A stretch of DNA of 42,656 nucleotides, taken from Flavobacteriaceae bacterium. GTDB taxonomy: Bacteria; Bacteroidota; Bacteroidia; Flavobacteriales; Flavobacteriaceae. Positions 8,320-16,653 of this stretch are shown here, piece by piece. Position 1 is the first letter of the stretch. Every line of letters begins with the position of its first letter. The notes under the pieces are model-generated. The model searched no databases, had not been told where the DNA came from, and was given only the letters and a program-made list of their open reading frames with translations. Made by a program: the position numbers and the translations under genes. Where the stretch lies: positions 1 to 42,656 of the forward strand of contig JAUXGV010000003.1 of NCBI GenBank assembly GCA_030621915.1, in the 5' to 3' direction.

Positions 8320-8516
8320 GTATTTACTTTTAAAGAAAATAGTAAAATTGTTATCTGAATATTTGATCCAAATATGAAATTATCTACAAAAAAAGTTATG
8401 ATTTTAACAGACCTTTAAGTTAATGAATATTTTTTAATTACTCCCTTTTAAACGGGTCTAAATATAGGATTCAATTAAAGGTAGATTTGATATTGTAAAC
8501 TAAAATTACTAACTAA

Positions 8517-8548
8517 AAAACCCTCTCAAAAGAATTTGAAAGGGTTTT
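8517..8548 (-). terminator. Terminator downstream of tRNA-Phe
   Basis: The 14-bp stem with one mismatch (8517-8530 with 8535-8548) has a 4-nt loop. On the minus strand it is followed by a T-run (complement of 8515-8520). It begins 3 nt beyond the tRNA 3' end, and its shape would also work in the opposite direction. Confidence 0.8.
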
Positions 8549-8551
8549 TAG

Positions 8552-8624
8552 TGGTACCTCGCAGAATCGAACTGCGGACACAAGGATTTTCAGTCCTTTG
8601 CTCTACCAACTGAGCTAAGGTACC
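8552..8624 (-). tRNA. tRNA-Phe(GAA)
   Basis: On the minus strand the sequence folds into a complete 73-nt cloverleaf: acceptor GGTACCT/AGGTACC, D stem GCTC/GAGC, anticodon stem AAGGA/TCCTT with loop CTGAAAA (anticodon GAA), variable loop GTGTC, T arm CGCAG-TTCGATT-CTGCG, and discriminator A. CCA is not encoded, so it must be added after transcription. A TAnnTTTG-type promoter lies just upstream and a strong terminator just downstream, so it is transcribed alone. Confidence 0.97.
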
Positions 8625-8642
8625 ATTAGCTTTTGGCGGGTG

Positions 8643-8675
8643 CAAATATAATTTTTATTTTTAGACAAAACCAAA
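8643..8675 (-). promoter_or_regulatory. Promoter of tRNA-Phe
   Basis: On the minus strand, TTTG (8675-8672) is 21 nt from TATATTTG (8650-8643), a perfect TAnnTTTG box. It lies 18 nt before the tRNA 5' end. It is back to back with the coaX promoter region. Confidence 0.65.
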
Positions 8676-8696
8676 CAATTCATTAAAAATCTATTG

Positions 8697-8704
8697 TACT
8701 TTTG
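8697..8704 (+). promoter_or_regulatory. -7 box of the coaX cluster promoter
   Basis: TACTTTTG matches TAnnTTTG exactly, 19 nt before the coaX ATG. I see no TTG at the expected -33 distance, so the upstream element is weak or absent. It predicts a short leader of roughly 15 nt. Confidence 0.5.
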
Positions 8705-8723
8705 CATTTCATTTTTTTAAATA

Positions 8724-9452
8724 ATGAATTTAGCAATTGATATTGGGAATACAAGAGTTAAAACCGGTTTATTTGAAGAAAATACTTTGCTTCATAACGA
8801 ATCTGTGACATTAAAAGATTTTTCAAAATATCTCATTGAAATTACCAATAACTATAAAGTTAATCATGCTATCATTTCTTCTGTGGGTATTTTGGATAAT
8901 GAAATTATAGAACTTTTAAGTTCACCCTTAAAAGTATTGCAATTATCCAGTAAAACTGAGATTCCATTTATAAATAATTATAAAACTCCACACTCATTAG
9001 GGGTAGACAGAATAGCTTTAATGGCCGCAACAGTTAAAAATTATTCTGATAAAAATGTACTTGTAATTGATGCAGGTTCATGTATTACATATGATTTTAT
9101 TAATGATAAAAATGAATATTTTGGTGGGTTCATTTCTCCAGGCATTGAAATGCGCTATAAAGCTTTGAATTTATACACAATGAAATTACCAAAATTAACA
9201 CTTATATCAGAGATTCCAGAAGTGGGTAATTCAACTAATAATGCAATTCATATTGGTGTTTTAAACGGTGTAATTCAGGAAATTGAAGGGGTTATTGAAC
9301 AGTTTAAGGCTAAAAATAAAAAATTAACAGTAGTTTTAACAGGAGGAGACACAATTTTCTTGGCAAGAAACATAAAAAGTACCATATTTGCCAATCCAAA
9401 TTTTTTGTTGGAAGGATTGAACAGTATTTTGATATTTAATAAAGACATATGA
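8724..9452 (+). CDS. coaX: Type III pantothenate kinase
   Basis: This 242-residue protein of the ASKHA fold has the N-terminal phosphate-binding motif DIGNT (6-10), the substrate region SLGVDR, the catalytic-aspartate motif DAGSCITYD from about residue 116, and FGGFISPG. It phosphorylates pantothenate in the first step of coenzyme A synthesis. Type III enzymes are characteristically insensitive to CoA feedback and need a monovalent cation (family knowledge). It is the first gene of a plus-strand cluster and its stop overlaps the next start (ATGA), so it is co-translated with an outer-membrane protein. This pairing of cofactor synthesis with envelope genes is common in Bacteroidetes. Confidence 0.95.
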   Translation: MNLAIDIGNTRVKTGLFEENTLLHNESVTLKDFSKYLIEITNNYKVNHAIISSVGILDNEIIELLSSPLKVLQLSSKTEIPFINNYKTPHSLGVDRIALMAATVKNYSDKNVLVIDAGSCITYDFINDKNEYFGGFISPGIEMRYKALNLYTMKLPKLTLISEIPEVGNSTNNAIHIGVLNGVIQEIEGVIEQFKAKNKKLTVVLTGGDTIFLARNIKSTIFANPNFLLEGLNSILIFNKDI

Positions 9453-10720
9453 TAAAGAAAATAGTAACATTTACTATTCTTATAATTTCAACCTATAGTT
9501 TTGCGCAAAAAACAAATTCATCACCATACTCATTTTTTGGAATAGGTGATCAGGCAAAAATAAAATCAGTTGAAGAAATCGCAATGGGTCAAATGGGTGG
9601 AGTTCTAACTAGCGAATATCAATTAAGTTTTACAAATCCGGCTTCTTATGCATCTCTTCTATGGACAACTTATGTTTTTGCAGCTGGCAATAAACTTAAT
9701 CATATTGATGATGGTATAAACAAACAATCAAGTTCAACAGCTGGGTTGACCTATATTGCCCTGGGAGTTCCTATTAAAGAAAATCAGGGGTTGGCTTTTG
9801 GAATGCAATTGAACACTGCTGTAGGATATTCTCTATTGGAGACATTTTATAATGAAGAAGATATTTTAGCTGAAACCAATTTATTATCGGGTGACGGTGG
9901 TACTAATAGAATTTTTCTTGGATATGGTTATCAGACCACCTTTGGTATAAATCTTGGTGCCGAAGCAGCTTATATATTTGGTGGTATAGATAATAGTATT
10001 GTGAATCGGAGATTGGGTGTTCAATTGGCGACGAAACATGAGACAAATTCATATCTCAAAGGTTTTGCTTTCAAATTAGGAGCTCAATATATCAAAAACA
10101 TTTCCCCTAGATTAAAACTAAAACTAGGAACAACCTTTGAATTGCCTAATGATTTAGATGAAAAAGGAGATCAGTATCTCTACTCTATAGATAATAATAT
10201 TAATCAAGAATTTTCTATCCCAAGAGATACTTTAGTTTCAGATTCCTATAAGGCAACCATTGAATCTCCTTTAAGAACGATTTTGAGCGCCGGGATTGGA
10301 GAAGATAATAAATGGTTTGTTGGTGCAGAATATTCTTTTCAGGATGCCATTAAATTTAATGGGCCAATTTATGATGAAAGTCCAACTTATAATTATACCA
10401 ATTCAAGTATAATCTCACTTGGTGGATTTTTTACTCCAAAATTTAATTCTATTGCAAGCTACTGGAACAGAGTGACCTATAGGGCGGGTGCTAGTTATAA
10501 AAAGTTGGGATTGGTTGTTAATGATACCCAAATTGATGATTATGGCATGTCTTTTGGTCTTAGTTTACCCATGGGACTAAAGCTATCAAATATTAATCTT
10601 GGTTTTGAATTAGGGAAAAGAGGAACTACAGATAATAATTTAATTAAAGAAAATTATTATAACTTTAGGCTCAGTATATCATTAAATGACAAATGGTTTA
10701 GTAAAAGAACGATTAATTAA
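9449..10720 (+). CDS. Predicted outer-membrane beta-barrel protein, uncharacterised
   Basis: This 423-residue protein has a signal peptide at residues 1-20 (cleavage near SFA-Q). The mature part is rich in short alternating beta-strands, Gly and aromatics. The early segments NPASYAS and GLTYIALGVPI recall the FadL/OmpP1 and PorV-like barrels of Bacteroidetes. No enzyme motif is visible. It overlaps coaX by 4 nt and is followed 19 nt later by a secreted TPR protein and then lptC. A role in outer-membrane assembly or lipid/LPS handling is therefore an inference from context. It could equally be a small-molecule porin. The barrel assignment is moderately secure; the function is unknown. Confidence 0.7.
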   Translation: MIKKIVTFTILIISTYSFAQKTNSSPYSFFGIGDQAKIKSVEEIAMGQMGGVLTSEYQLSFTNPASYASLLWTTYVFAAGNKLNHIDDGINKQSSSTAGLTYIALGVPIKENQGLAFGMQLNTAVGYSLLETFYNEEDILAETNLLSGDGGTNRIFLGYGYQTTFGINLGAEAAYIFGGIDNSIVNRRLGVQLATKHETNSYLKGFAFKLGAQYIKNISPRLKLKLGTTFELPNDLDEKGDQYLYSIDNNINQEFSIPRDTLVSDSYKATIESPLRTILSAGIGEDNKWFVGAEYSFQDAIKFNGPIYDESPTYNYTNSSIISLGGFFTPKFNSIASYWNRVTYRAGASYKKLGLVVNDTQIDDYGMSFGLSLPMGLKLSNINLGFELGKRGTTDNNLIKENYYNFRLSISLNDKWFSKRTIN

Positions 10721-10739
10721 TAAATACAAATCTTAAAAC

Positions 10740-12221
10740 ATGAAAGCAAAAAAAACCGTAATCATAGGATTGTTTCTTCTTTTGGGAACAACTTTATCTA
10801 TTTATGCGCAAGACAAATACGGTAATGAACCTGATAAATGCAAAACCAACCTTTCGATTTTTTATGAATATGCAAAAGTTGGCAATTACGATCCCGCTCA
10901 AGAACCTTGGCAATGGTGTATGGATAACTGCCCAAAATCCTCAAAAAATTTATACAAATATGGCCTGAAAATGATTCATGCCAGATACGATAAGGCGGCA
11001 GGTCTAATTGATGTCAAAGGAGCTGCCCCCAGCGGAGCCAATATAAAAAAAATAGGAAAATTATATTATGATACTACCAAAGTAAACAAAGCAGAAATGG
11101 CTAAAATTTTCTTGGAAATTAATGCGCTTTATGAAAAAAGGGTTCAGCATTTCCCTGTAAATTTAGGTAAGGTTTATAGTGACTGGGCTAACGATATATT
11201 TAAAAGCGCCTATCTAGAGGAGCTTTCGAAAAGAGAAGAAATATACGCTAAATTACGTGAATCCTTTAACGCAGATCCAAACGGAATGAGTGTTAAAAAT
11301 TTGGGTAAATTTTTTGAAATATATACGGAAGAATTAAAAGACACGGATCCTCAATCGGTATTTGATCGCTATGATGAAATAACGGAACGTGTAGGCGATA
11401 GAATGATAGGATATTCAAAAAAATTGGATGCATTAGTCGCTAAAGAAACCAAGGGTCAGCCGCTTTCAAGTAAAGAGAAAAAAACAAAAAGAGCTGCGGA
11501 AATTAATTTAAAAGCTCTCGGCCAAATTGAAGGAATATTGGACAATATCTTAAGTAACATTGCCACCTGTGAAAGATTAATTCCTTTGTATAATAAAGGG
11601 CTTGAAGCTAATAAAGATGATGCTAAATGGTTAAAAAGAGCAGTTTCAAGATTAAATCAAAAAGATTGTACTGATGACCCATTATATGCAAAAATGGTAG
11701 AAGTTTATGTTAATGCAGCTCCTTCTTCTGATGCATATGTCTTTTATGCAGGCATTTTAATGAAACAAGGAGATGAAACTAAAGCAATTGAATATTTCAA
11801 CAAAGCTATTAGTTTAGAATCTGACAGTTATAAAAAAGCTGATCATTACTATAAAATAGCCCGTATTATGAAAAAGAAAGGTCGTAAATCTGAATCCAGA
11901 AATTATGCATATAAAGCTTTAAAAGAAAGACCAAGTATGGGAAAGGCATACCTATTAATTGGAAGCCTTTATTATTCAAGTGGCAACTCTAACGCTTGTG
12001 GTACGGATGAAATTTCAAAACGAATGGTTTATGTCGCTGCTGCTGATAAAGCTAAAAGAGCCAAAGCAGTTGACCCCGGTATCACTTCATTGGCTAACAA
12101 ATATATCAAAAGTTATATGGCAAGTGCCCCTTCAAAAAAACTAGTTTTTACAGAAGGGTTAACATCTGGAAGTTCTCATAAAGTGGGATGCTGGATCAAT
12201 GAAACCACCAAAATTCCGTAA
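10740..12221 (+). CDS. Secreted TPR-repeat protein, uncharacterised
   Basis: This 493-residue protein has a signal peptide at residues 1-23 (cleavage near IYA-Q). The rest is almost wholly alpha-helical. TPR-like pairs are clearest near residues 325-405 (DAYVFYAGILMKQGDETKAIEYFNKA, then KADHYYKIARIMKKKG and GKAYLLIGSLYYSSG). Several Cys residues in the mature part (for example WCMDNCP near the N-terminus) could form disulfides in the periplasm. It lies between a predicted outer-membrane barrel and lptC in a tight cluster, and TPR proteins often act as scaffolds in the periplasm. It may be a partner of the preceding barrel; no function is known to me. Confidence 0.75.
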   Translation: MKAKKTVIIGLFLLLGTTLSIYAQDKYGNEPDKCKTNLSIFYEYAKVGNYDPAQEPWQWCMDNCPKSSKNLYKYGLKMIHARYDKAAGLIDVKGAAPSGANIKKIGKLYYDTTKVNKAEMAKIFLEINALYEKRVQHFPVNLGKVYSDWANDIFKSAYLEELSKREEIYAKLRESFNADPNGMSVKNLGKFFEIYTEELKDTDPQSVFDRYDEITERVGDRMIGYSKKLDALVAKETKGQPLSSKEKKTKRAAEINLKALGQIEGILDNILSNIATCERLIPLYNKGLEANKDDAKWLKRAVSRLNQKDCTDDPLYAKMVEVYVNAAPSSDAYVFYAGILMKQGDETKAIEYFNKAISLESDSYKKADHYYKIARIMKKKGRKSESRNYAYKALKERPSMGKAYLLIGSLYYSSGNSNACGTDEISKRMVYVAAADKAKRAKAVDPGITSLANKYIKSYMASAPSKKLVFTEGLTSGSSHKVGCWINETTKIP

Positions 12222-12229
12222 ATTAGCAA

Positions 12230-12799
12230 ATGCTAAAAAATAATTTACAAGAAACGATATTAAACATTGCTGCTATTATTTTAGTAGCAATGTTTTTTTC
12301 ATGTGGTAATGAATTAAAGGAAATTGAAGATTTTTTGGCTGAAAAAAACTTGCCTATAGGAGTAGCAAAAAATGTTTACCTGATAAATACTGATTCAGGT
12401 AAAGTAAAAACCAAATTGATAGCTCCTATTATGAATGATTTTTCAAATAGAAAGAATCATCCTTTTATAGAGTTCCCAGAAGGTTTAAAAATTGTATCCT
12501 ATGATGAACTAAACGATTCTGTCATTTTATATGCGGATTATGCAATAAATTATTCGAAAACCAATATTTCAGAAGCTAAAAATAATGTGAATATCATTAT
12601 CTATGCAGATAGCTCAAAATTAATCACCGATCAACTTTTTTGGGATGCCAACGAGCACTATATGTATACTGAGAAAAAATTTACCCTAATTACACAAACC
12701 GATACGATTCATGGAGAAGGATTCGAATCTAATGAGGATCTTTCAAAATTGAATATGAAATCAATTCGAGGCACTATTTATGTTAATGAAAACCAATAA
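12230..12799 (+). CDS. lptC: LPS export protein LptC (lipoprotein form)
   Basis: This 189-residue protein has an N-terminal hydrophobic segment ending in the lipobox FFSC (Cys25), so it is predicted to be lipidated, unlike the membrane-anchored enterobacterial LptC. The body has the LptC/OstA beta-jellyroll pattern: NTDSGKVKTKLIAP, EFPEGLKIVSYD, and the final FESNEDLSKLNMKSIRGTIY block typical of Bacteroidetes LptC. The family takes LPS from the LptBFG extractor and passes it to the periplasmic LptA bridge. It starts 8 nt after the TPR gene and ends 3 nt before a small membrane protein gene. LptA, LptB and LptFG are not in this window. Confidence 0.85.
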   Translation: MLKNNLQETILNIAAIILVAMFFSCGNELKEIEDFLAEKNLPIGVAKNVYLINTDSGKVKTKLIAPIMNDFSNRKNHPFIEFPEGLKIVSYDELNDSVILYADYAINYSKTNISEAKNNVNIIIYADSSKLITDQLFWDANEHYMYTEKKFTLITQTDTIHGEGFESNEDLSKLNMKSIRGTIYVNENQ

Positions 12800-12802
12800 A
12801 CT

Positions 12803-13003
12803 ATGAAGAACATATACAAGTTTATAGAATATGGTTATTTGCTTATTGCAATAATCCTGTTTGTAGAAACAATTTTACATTGGAGTTCAAATCGTCAAAA
12901 AGCCTATTTTTTTTTAGCTTTTTCTATACTTGCCATACTTATGTTCTTTTTTAAAAAATACATGAGAAACAAAATAGAAAATAACGACAAGAAAAATCTA
13001 TAA
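12803..13003 (+). CDS. Small two-helix membrane protein
   Basis: This 66-residue protein has two hydrophobic segments (about residues 10-26 and 34-51) joined by a short polar turn (HWSSNRQKA), and a basic/asparagine-rich tail. It starts 3 nt after lptC, and its TAA overlaps the next ATG by one base, which strongly supports real translation. No motif is recognisable. Its place between lptC and a CNNM/CorC-like protein suggests an accessory membrane subunit of one of these. That is inference from context only. Confidence 0.7.
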   Translation: MKNIYKFIEYGYLLIAIILFVETILHWSSNRQKAYFFLAFSILAILMFFFKKYMRNKIENNDKKNL

Positions 13004-14262
13004 TGTTTTTAGAGATTATTATAATATTAATTTCAATTATTCTTTCTGCTTTTTTTTCTGGAATGGAAATAGCTTTTGTGTCAGCAAACAAAATGCATAT
13101 TGAACTAGAGAAAAAAAAGGATACTTTTTTGGCAAAAACTCTTACCAAATTAACTCAAAACCCTTCGAAATTTATTACTACCATGTTGGTAGGTAACAAT
13201 ATTTCTTTGGTTATTTACGGATATTTTATGGGCGATTTGCTATTTCAATTATTGTCAGTTTCTATACCCAATGAATTTTTACTATTACTCATTCAGACCT
13301 TGGTTTCAACATTGATTATTTTAGTCACAGCCGAATTTTTACCAAAAGCAATTTTTAGAATTTATGCAAACGAAACTTTAAAAATATTTGCCGTTCCAGC
13401 TTATTTGTTTTATTTAATATTTTATTTTATATCATCATTTATATCATTTTTGTCTGATTTCTTTTTAAGAGTATTCTTCAACACAAAAGAAGATCAGATT
13501 CAATTGGCATTTAGTAAAACAGAATTGGGGAATTACATTTCTGAACAATTAGAATCAACAGATGATGAAATTGACTCTGAAATTCAAATATTTCAAAACG
13601 CATTAGATTTTCACAATGTGAAATCAAGAGAAGCTATGATTCCAAGAATAGAAATTATAGCAGTGGAAGTTCAAGATTCATTAAAATTATTAAAAAATCT
13701 ATTTATTGAGACAGGTTTGTCAAAAATAATGGTTTATAATAATTCATTAGATGATATTATTGGTTATGTCCATGCATTTGAACTTTTTAGAAAACCCAAA
13801 AGTATTCGATCCATATTATTACCTATTGAAATAGTACCGGAAACAATGATGATCCATGATATATTAAATGATCTGATTAAAAAGAGTAAAAGTGTGGCTG
13901 TTGTATTGGATGAATATGGAGGAACTTCTGGTTTAATAACTGTTGAAGATATTATTGAAGAATTATTTGGTGAAATAGAAGACGAACATGACACCATATC
14001 TCTATTAGAAGAAAAAATAAATAATAGAGAATTCAATTTCTCTACTAGGTTGGAAGTAGATTACCTTAATGAAACTTATAATCTTAATCTTAAGGAAGAT
14101 AGTGCGTATGAAACCTTAGGAGGATTGATTGTTGACCATACCGAAAATATACCTGCCGCAAATGATATTATCAAAATCGATAATTTCGAATTTACCATTT
14201 TAAAAGAATCTGCTTCGAAAATTGAAGAAGTTTATTTAAAAGTTTTATTTGAAGACAAATAG
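13003..14262 (+). CDS. CNNM/CorC-type protein (DUF21-CBS-CorC_HlyC)
   Basis: This 419-residue protein has three parts. A DUF21 membrane domain (about 1-190, with the FFSGMEIAFVSAN motif of the family) is followed by two CBS domains (about 200-325, SREAMIPRIEI then SVAVVLDEYGGTSGLITVEDIIEELFGEIEDEHD) and a C-terminal CorC_HlyC domain. Proteins of this architecture are annotated as hemolysin-like; studied members transport Mg2+ out of the cell, and the Bacteroidetes relative GldE is linked to gliding. The CBS pair would sense adenine nucleotides. It overlaps the upstream small gene by one base and is followed 94 nt later by a PpiD-like foldase. Substrate is inferred from family. Confidence 0.88.
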   Translation: MFLEIIIILISIILSAFFSGMEIAFVSANKMHIELEKKKDTFLAKTLTKLTQNPSKFITTMLVGNNISLVIYGYFMGDLLFQLLSVSIPNEFLLLLIQTLVSTLIILVTAEFLPKAIFRIYANETLKIFAVPAYLFYLIFYFISSFISFLSDFFLRVFFNTKEDQIQLAFSKTELGNYISEQLESTDDEIDSEIQIFQNALDFHNVKSREAMIPRIEIIAVEVQDSLKLLKNLFIETGLSKIMVYNNSLDDIIGYVHAFELFRKPKSIRSILLPIEIVPETMMIHDILNDLIKKSKSVAVVLDEYGGTSGLITVEDIIEELFGEIEDEHDTISLLEEKINNREFNFSTRLEVDYLNETYNLNLKEDSAYETLGGLIVDHTENIPAANDIIKIDNFEFTILKESASKIEEVYLKVLFEDK

Positions 14263-14356
14263 GGGGCATTTTCGCTAAAATATTTAGGCTGAAACTCCTT
14301 TTATTATTAAAAGGTAAATCGTACTTTCGCATCCTGAATTTTAAAAGAATAGAAGA

Positions 14357-16495
14357 ATGGCAGTTTTATCGAAAATTAGAGAAAGATCACTATTTTTAAT
14401 AATCATTATAGCATTAGCATTATTTTCATTTGTTTTAAGTGGCTTATTTGACGGCAATTTGTTTAATAAAATTCCTTCCGAAATTGGCGAAGTAAATGGA
14501 GAACCCATAAGTAGAGAAGATTTTTCTCAACAAATTGAATTTTTTAGGTCAACTTCTAATGGAAGAGCTTCAAATAGTCAAAATATAAACAATGCATGGG
14601 ATAATTTAGTTCGTGAAAAAGTTTATGAAACGCAGTTAAAAAAATCAGGGGTTGTTGTTGGAGAAAGAGATATTTGGGACGCCTTGGTAAATCAAATAAA
14701 AACGCAAGGAAGTCCACAGTTTTTAAACGAAGCAGGTCTATTTGATGAGGAAAAACTAAAAGAATATATCGCAACAATTCAGGAAAATTCTAGTGAAGAT
14801 GCTCAAGGTAAAGCTGCTTGGTTAAATTGGTTGAACTATGAAAAAAGATTAAAAAATAATATTGAACAAACTACATACAATTCTTTAATAAGAGCAGGAT
14901 TAAACAGTACACTTGCGGAAGGTGAATCCAATTATTACTTTCAAAATACCAACGTTGATCTACAATATGTATACGTGCCTTTTTCAACTATTTCAGATAG
15001 TTTGGTGACAATTACTGATGATGAAATCAAGTCGTATGTAAAAAAACATTCCAAAGATTATACGGTTGAAGAATCAAGAGATATTCAATATGTAGTTTTT
15101 GACATTAAGCCATCTCTAGACGATGAAGTTGAAATTAAAAATGAATTGGATTTAATTATAAATGATCGAGATGAATTTAGTAATGCAGCCAAAACAACGA
15201 TTAAAATAATAGGATTCAAAAATTCCCAAAACATGATAGAATTTTATTCTGAAAATGGTTCGGACACTCCATTTGACTCTGGGTTCTATACAAAAAATAG
15301 CTTTCCAAAAGGTGCAATCGCAACAGACACACTTTTTAATGCGGATATCAATGAAGTATTTGGTCCATTTAAAGAAAATGGATTTTATAAATTGTCAAAA
15401 ATTACGGAGGTTAAACAATTGCCTGATTCTGTTAAAGCCAGTCATATTCTTATTCCATTTTTAGGTACGGCATCCTCTGATCCTTCTGTGGATCAGAGTG
15501 AAGAAGATGCAAAAAAAGTAGCTGATAGTATTCTCTCCGTTATTAAGGCTGATAAATCTAAATTTTCTGAAATTGCTATTGAATTGTCAAGCGATAAGGT
15601 TTCGGGTGCCAAAGGAGGTGATTTAGATTGGTTTACTTATAACAGAATGATTCCTGAATTTAGAGACTATGTTTTTGAAAATAAAGTAAATGATATCGAC
15701 ATTATTAAATCGCAATTTGGATTCCATATTATTAGAATTGATGGTCAAAAAAATATTCAAAAAAATATTCAGGTAGCTATCTTTTCCAGAAAAATTGAAG
15801 CTTCAGAAAAAACGGAAAATGCATTGTTCGAAAAAGCAGAAACTTTTTCTTCGGATTTATCCTCTGGTAAGGATATTACTGAATTATCAAAAGAAAATAA
15901 TTTGGCTGTTAAGAATGCAACCCTTGAAATATTTGATGATAATATTTCTCAACTTGGTTCACAAAGGCAAATAGTAAGATGGGTATTTGAAGATAATGCT
16001 GAAATTAACGATATTAAAAGATTTGATACAGATAAAGGATATGCTGTTGTGCTATTAAGTAAAAAAAATAAAGCTGGATTATCTATAAAAGGAAAAAATG
16101 TACGAAGTATCATTTTAAAACAAAAAAAGGCAGCTTTCATTAAGGAAAGGTCAACTGGTGAAACCTTGGAAGAAATAGCTGGTCAAAATAATACAACCGT
16201 TAATAGTTCCCTCGCGATCTCATATTCAAGTCCTGTTTTTGCGGGCCAAGGTCGATTAACGGATATCGCTGGAGTTGTTACCTATATTGATGAAGATTCT
16301 TTAACAAAAAATATTGTTGGTAAAAATGGTGTTGCATTTGCAAATATTTCAAAGAAATACCTTCCAACAGAATTGGATAATTACAATTCCAATAAGAAAT
16401 CTATTCAAAGAGAATTGCAAGGAAGAAATTTTCAAATTTTTGAAGCCATCAAAGATAATTCCGAAATAATTGACCATAGAGCCATGTTCTATTAA
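14357..16495 (+). CDS. PpiD/SurA-type peptidyl-prolyl isomerase
   Basis: This 712-residue protein has a single N-terminal membrane anchor (about 12-31), a SurA_N-like helical region (EIGEVNGEPISREDF onward), and a parvulin domain from about residue 360 (KASHILIPF) to 460 (SGAKGGDLDWF, FGFHIIRIDG). A further 250 residues of chaperone-like C-terminus follow. It matches the Bacteroidetes PpiD-like family that helps outer-membrane proteins fold in the periplasm. A TACTTTCG sequence at 14322-14329, one mismatch from the TAnnTTTG box, lies about 28 nt upstream. The gene may thus have its own promoter besides read-through from the lptC cluster. No terminator with a T-run follows it. Confidence 0.9.
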   Translation: MAVLSKIRERSLFLIIIIALALFSFVLSGLFDGNLFNKIPSEIGEVNGEPISREDFSQQIEFFRSTSNGRASNSQNINNAWDNLVREKVYETQLKKSGVVVGERDIWDALVNQIKTQGSPQFLNEAGLFDEEKLKEYIATIQENSSEDAQGKAAWLNWLNYEKRLKNNIEQTTYNSLIRAGLNSTLAEGESNYYFQNTNVDLQYVYVPFSTISDSLVTITDDEIKSYVKKHSKDYTVEESRDIQYVVFDIKPSLDDEVEIKNELDLIINDRDEFSNAAKTTIKIIGFKNSQNMIEFYSENGSDTPFDSGFYTKNSFPKGAIATDTLFNADINEVFGPFKENGFYKLSKITEVKQLPDSVKASHILIPFLGTASSDPSVDQSEEDAKKVADSILSVIKADKSKFSEIAIELSSDKVSGAKGGDLDWFTYNRMIPEFRDYVFENKVNDIDIIKSQFGFHIIRIDGQKNIQKNIQVAIFSRKIEASEKTENALFEKAETFSSDLSSGKDITELSKENNLAVKNATLEIFDDNISQLGSQRQIVRWVFEDNAEINDIKRFDTDKGYAVVLLSKKNKAGLSIKGKNVRSIILKQKKAAFIKERSTGETLEEIAGQNNTTVNSSLAISYSSPVFAGQGRLTDIAGVVTYIDEDSLTKNIVGKNGVAFANISKKYLPTELDNYNSNKKSIQRELQGRNFQIFEAIKDNSEIIDHRAMFY

Positions 16496-16554
16496 ATAGA
16501 ATATGCTAATTATATAATAAATTAACATAATATTAAAAAAAAAAAACTGAAGGC

Positions 16555-16583
16555 TTGTTTATTATGAAGTTTTCATATATTTG
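16555..16583 (+). promoter_or_regulatory. Promoter of the OmpA-family gene
   Basis: TTG (16555-16557) and TATATTTG (16576-16583) are separated by 18 nt, matching the flavobacterial consensus. They lie about 70 nt upstream of the ATG, giving a leader of roughly 65 nt, longer than for most genes here. The rest of the 16496-16653 gap is A-rich with no other signal. Confidence 0.65.
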
Positions 16584-16653
16584 TTAAATTAATACTTACA
16601 CATTAAGCTTATATAAACATTAAACAAAAGATTATAAATTAAAATTAATTACA

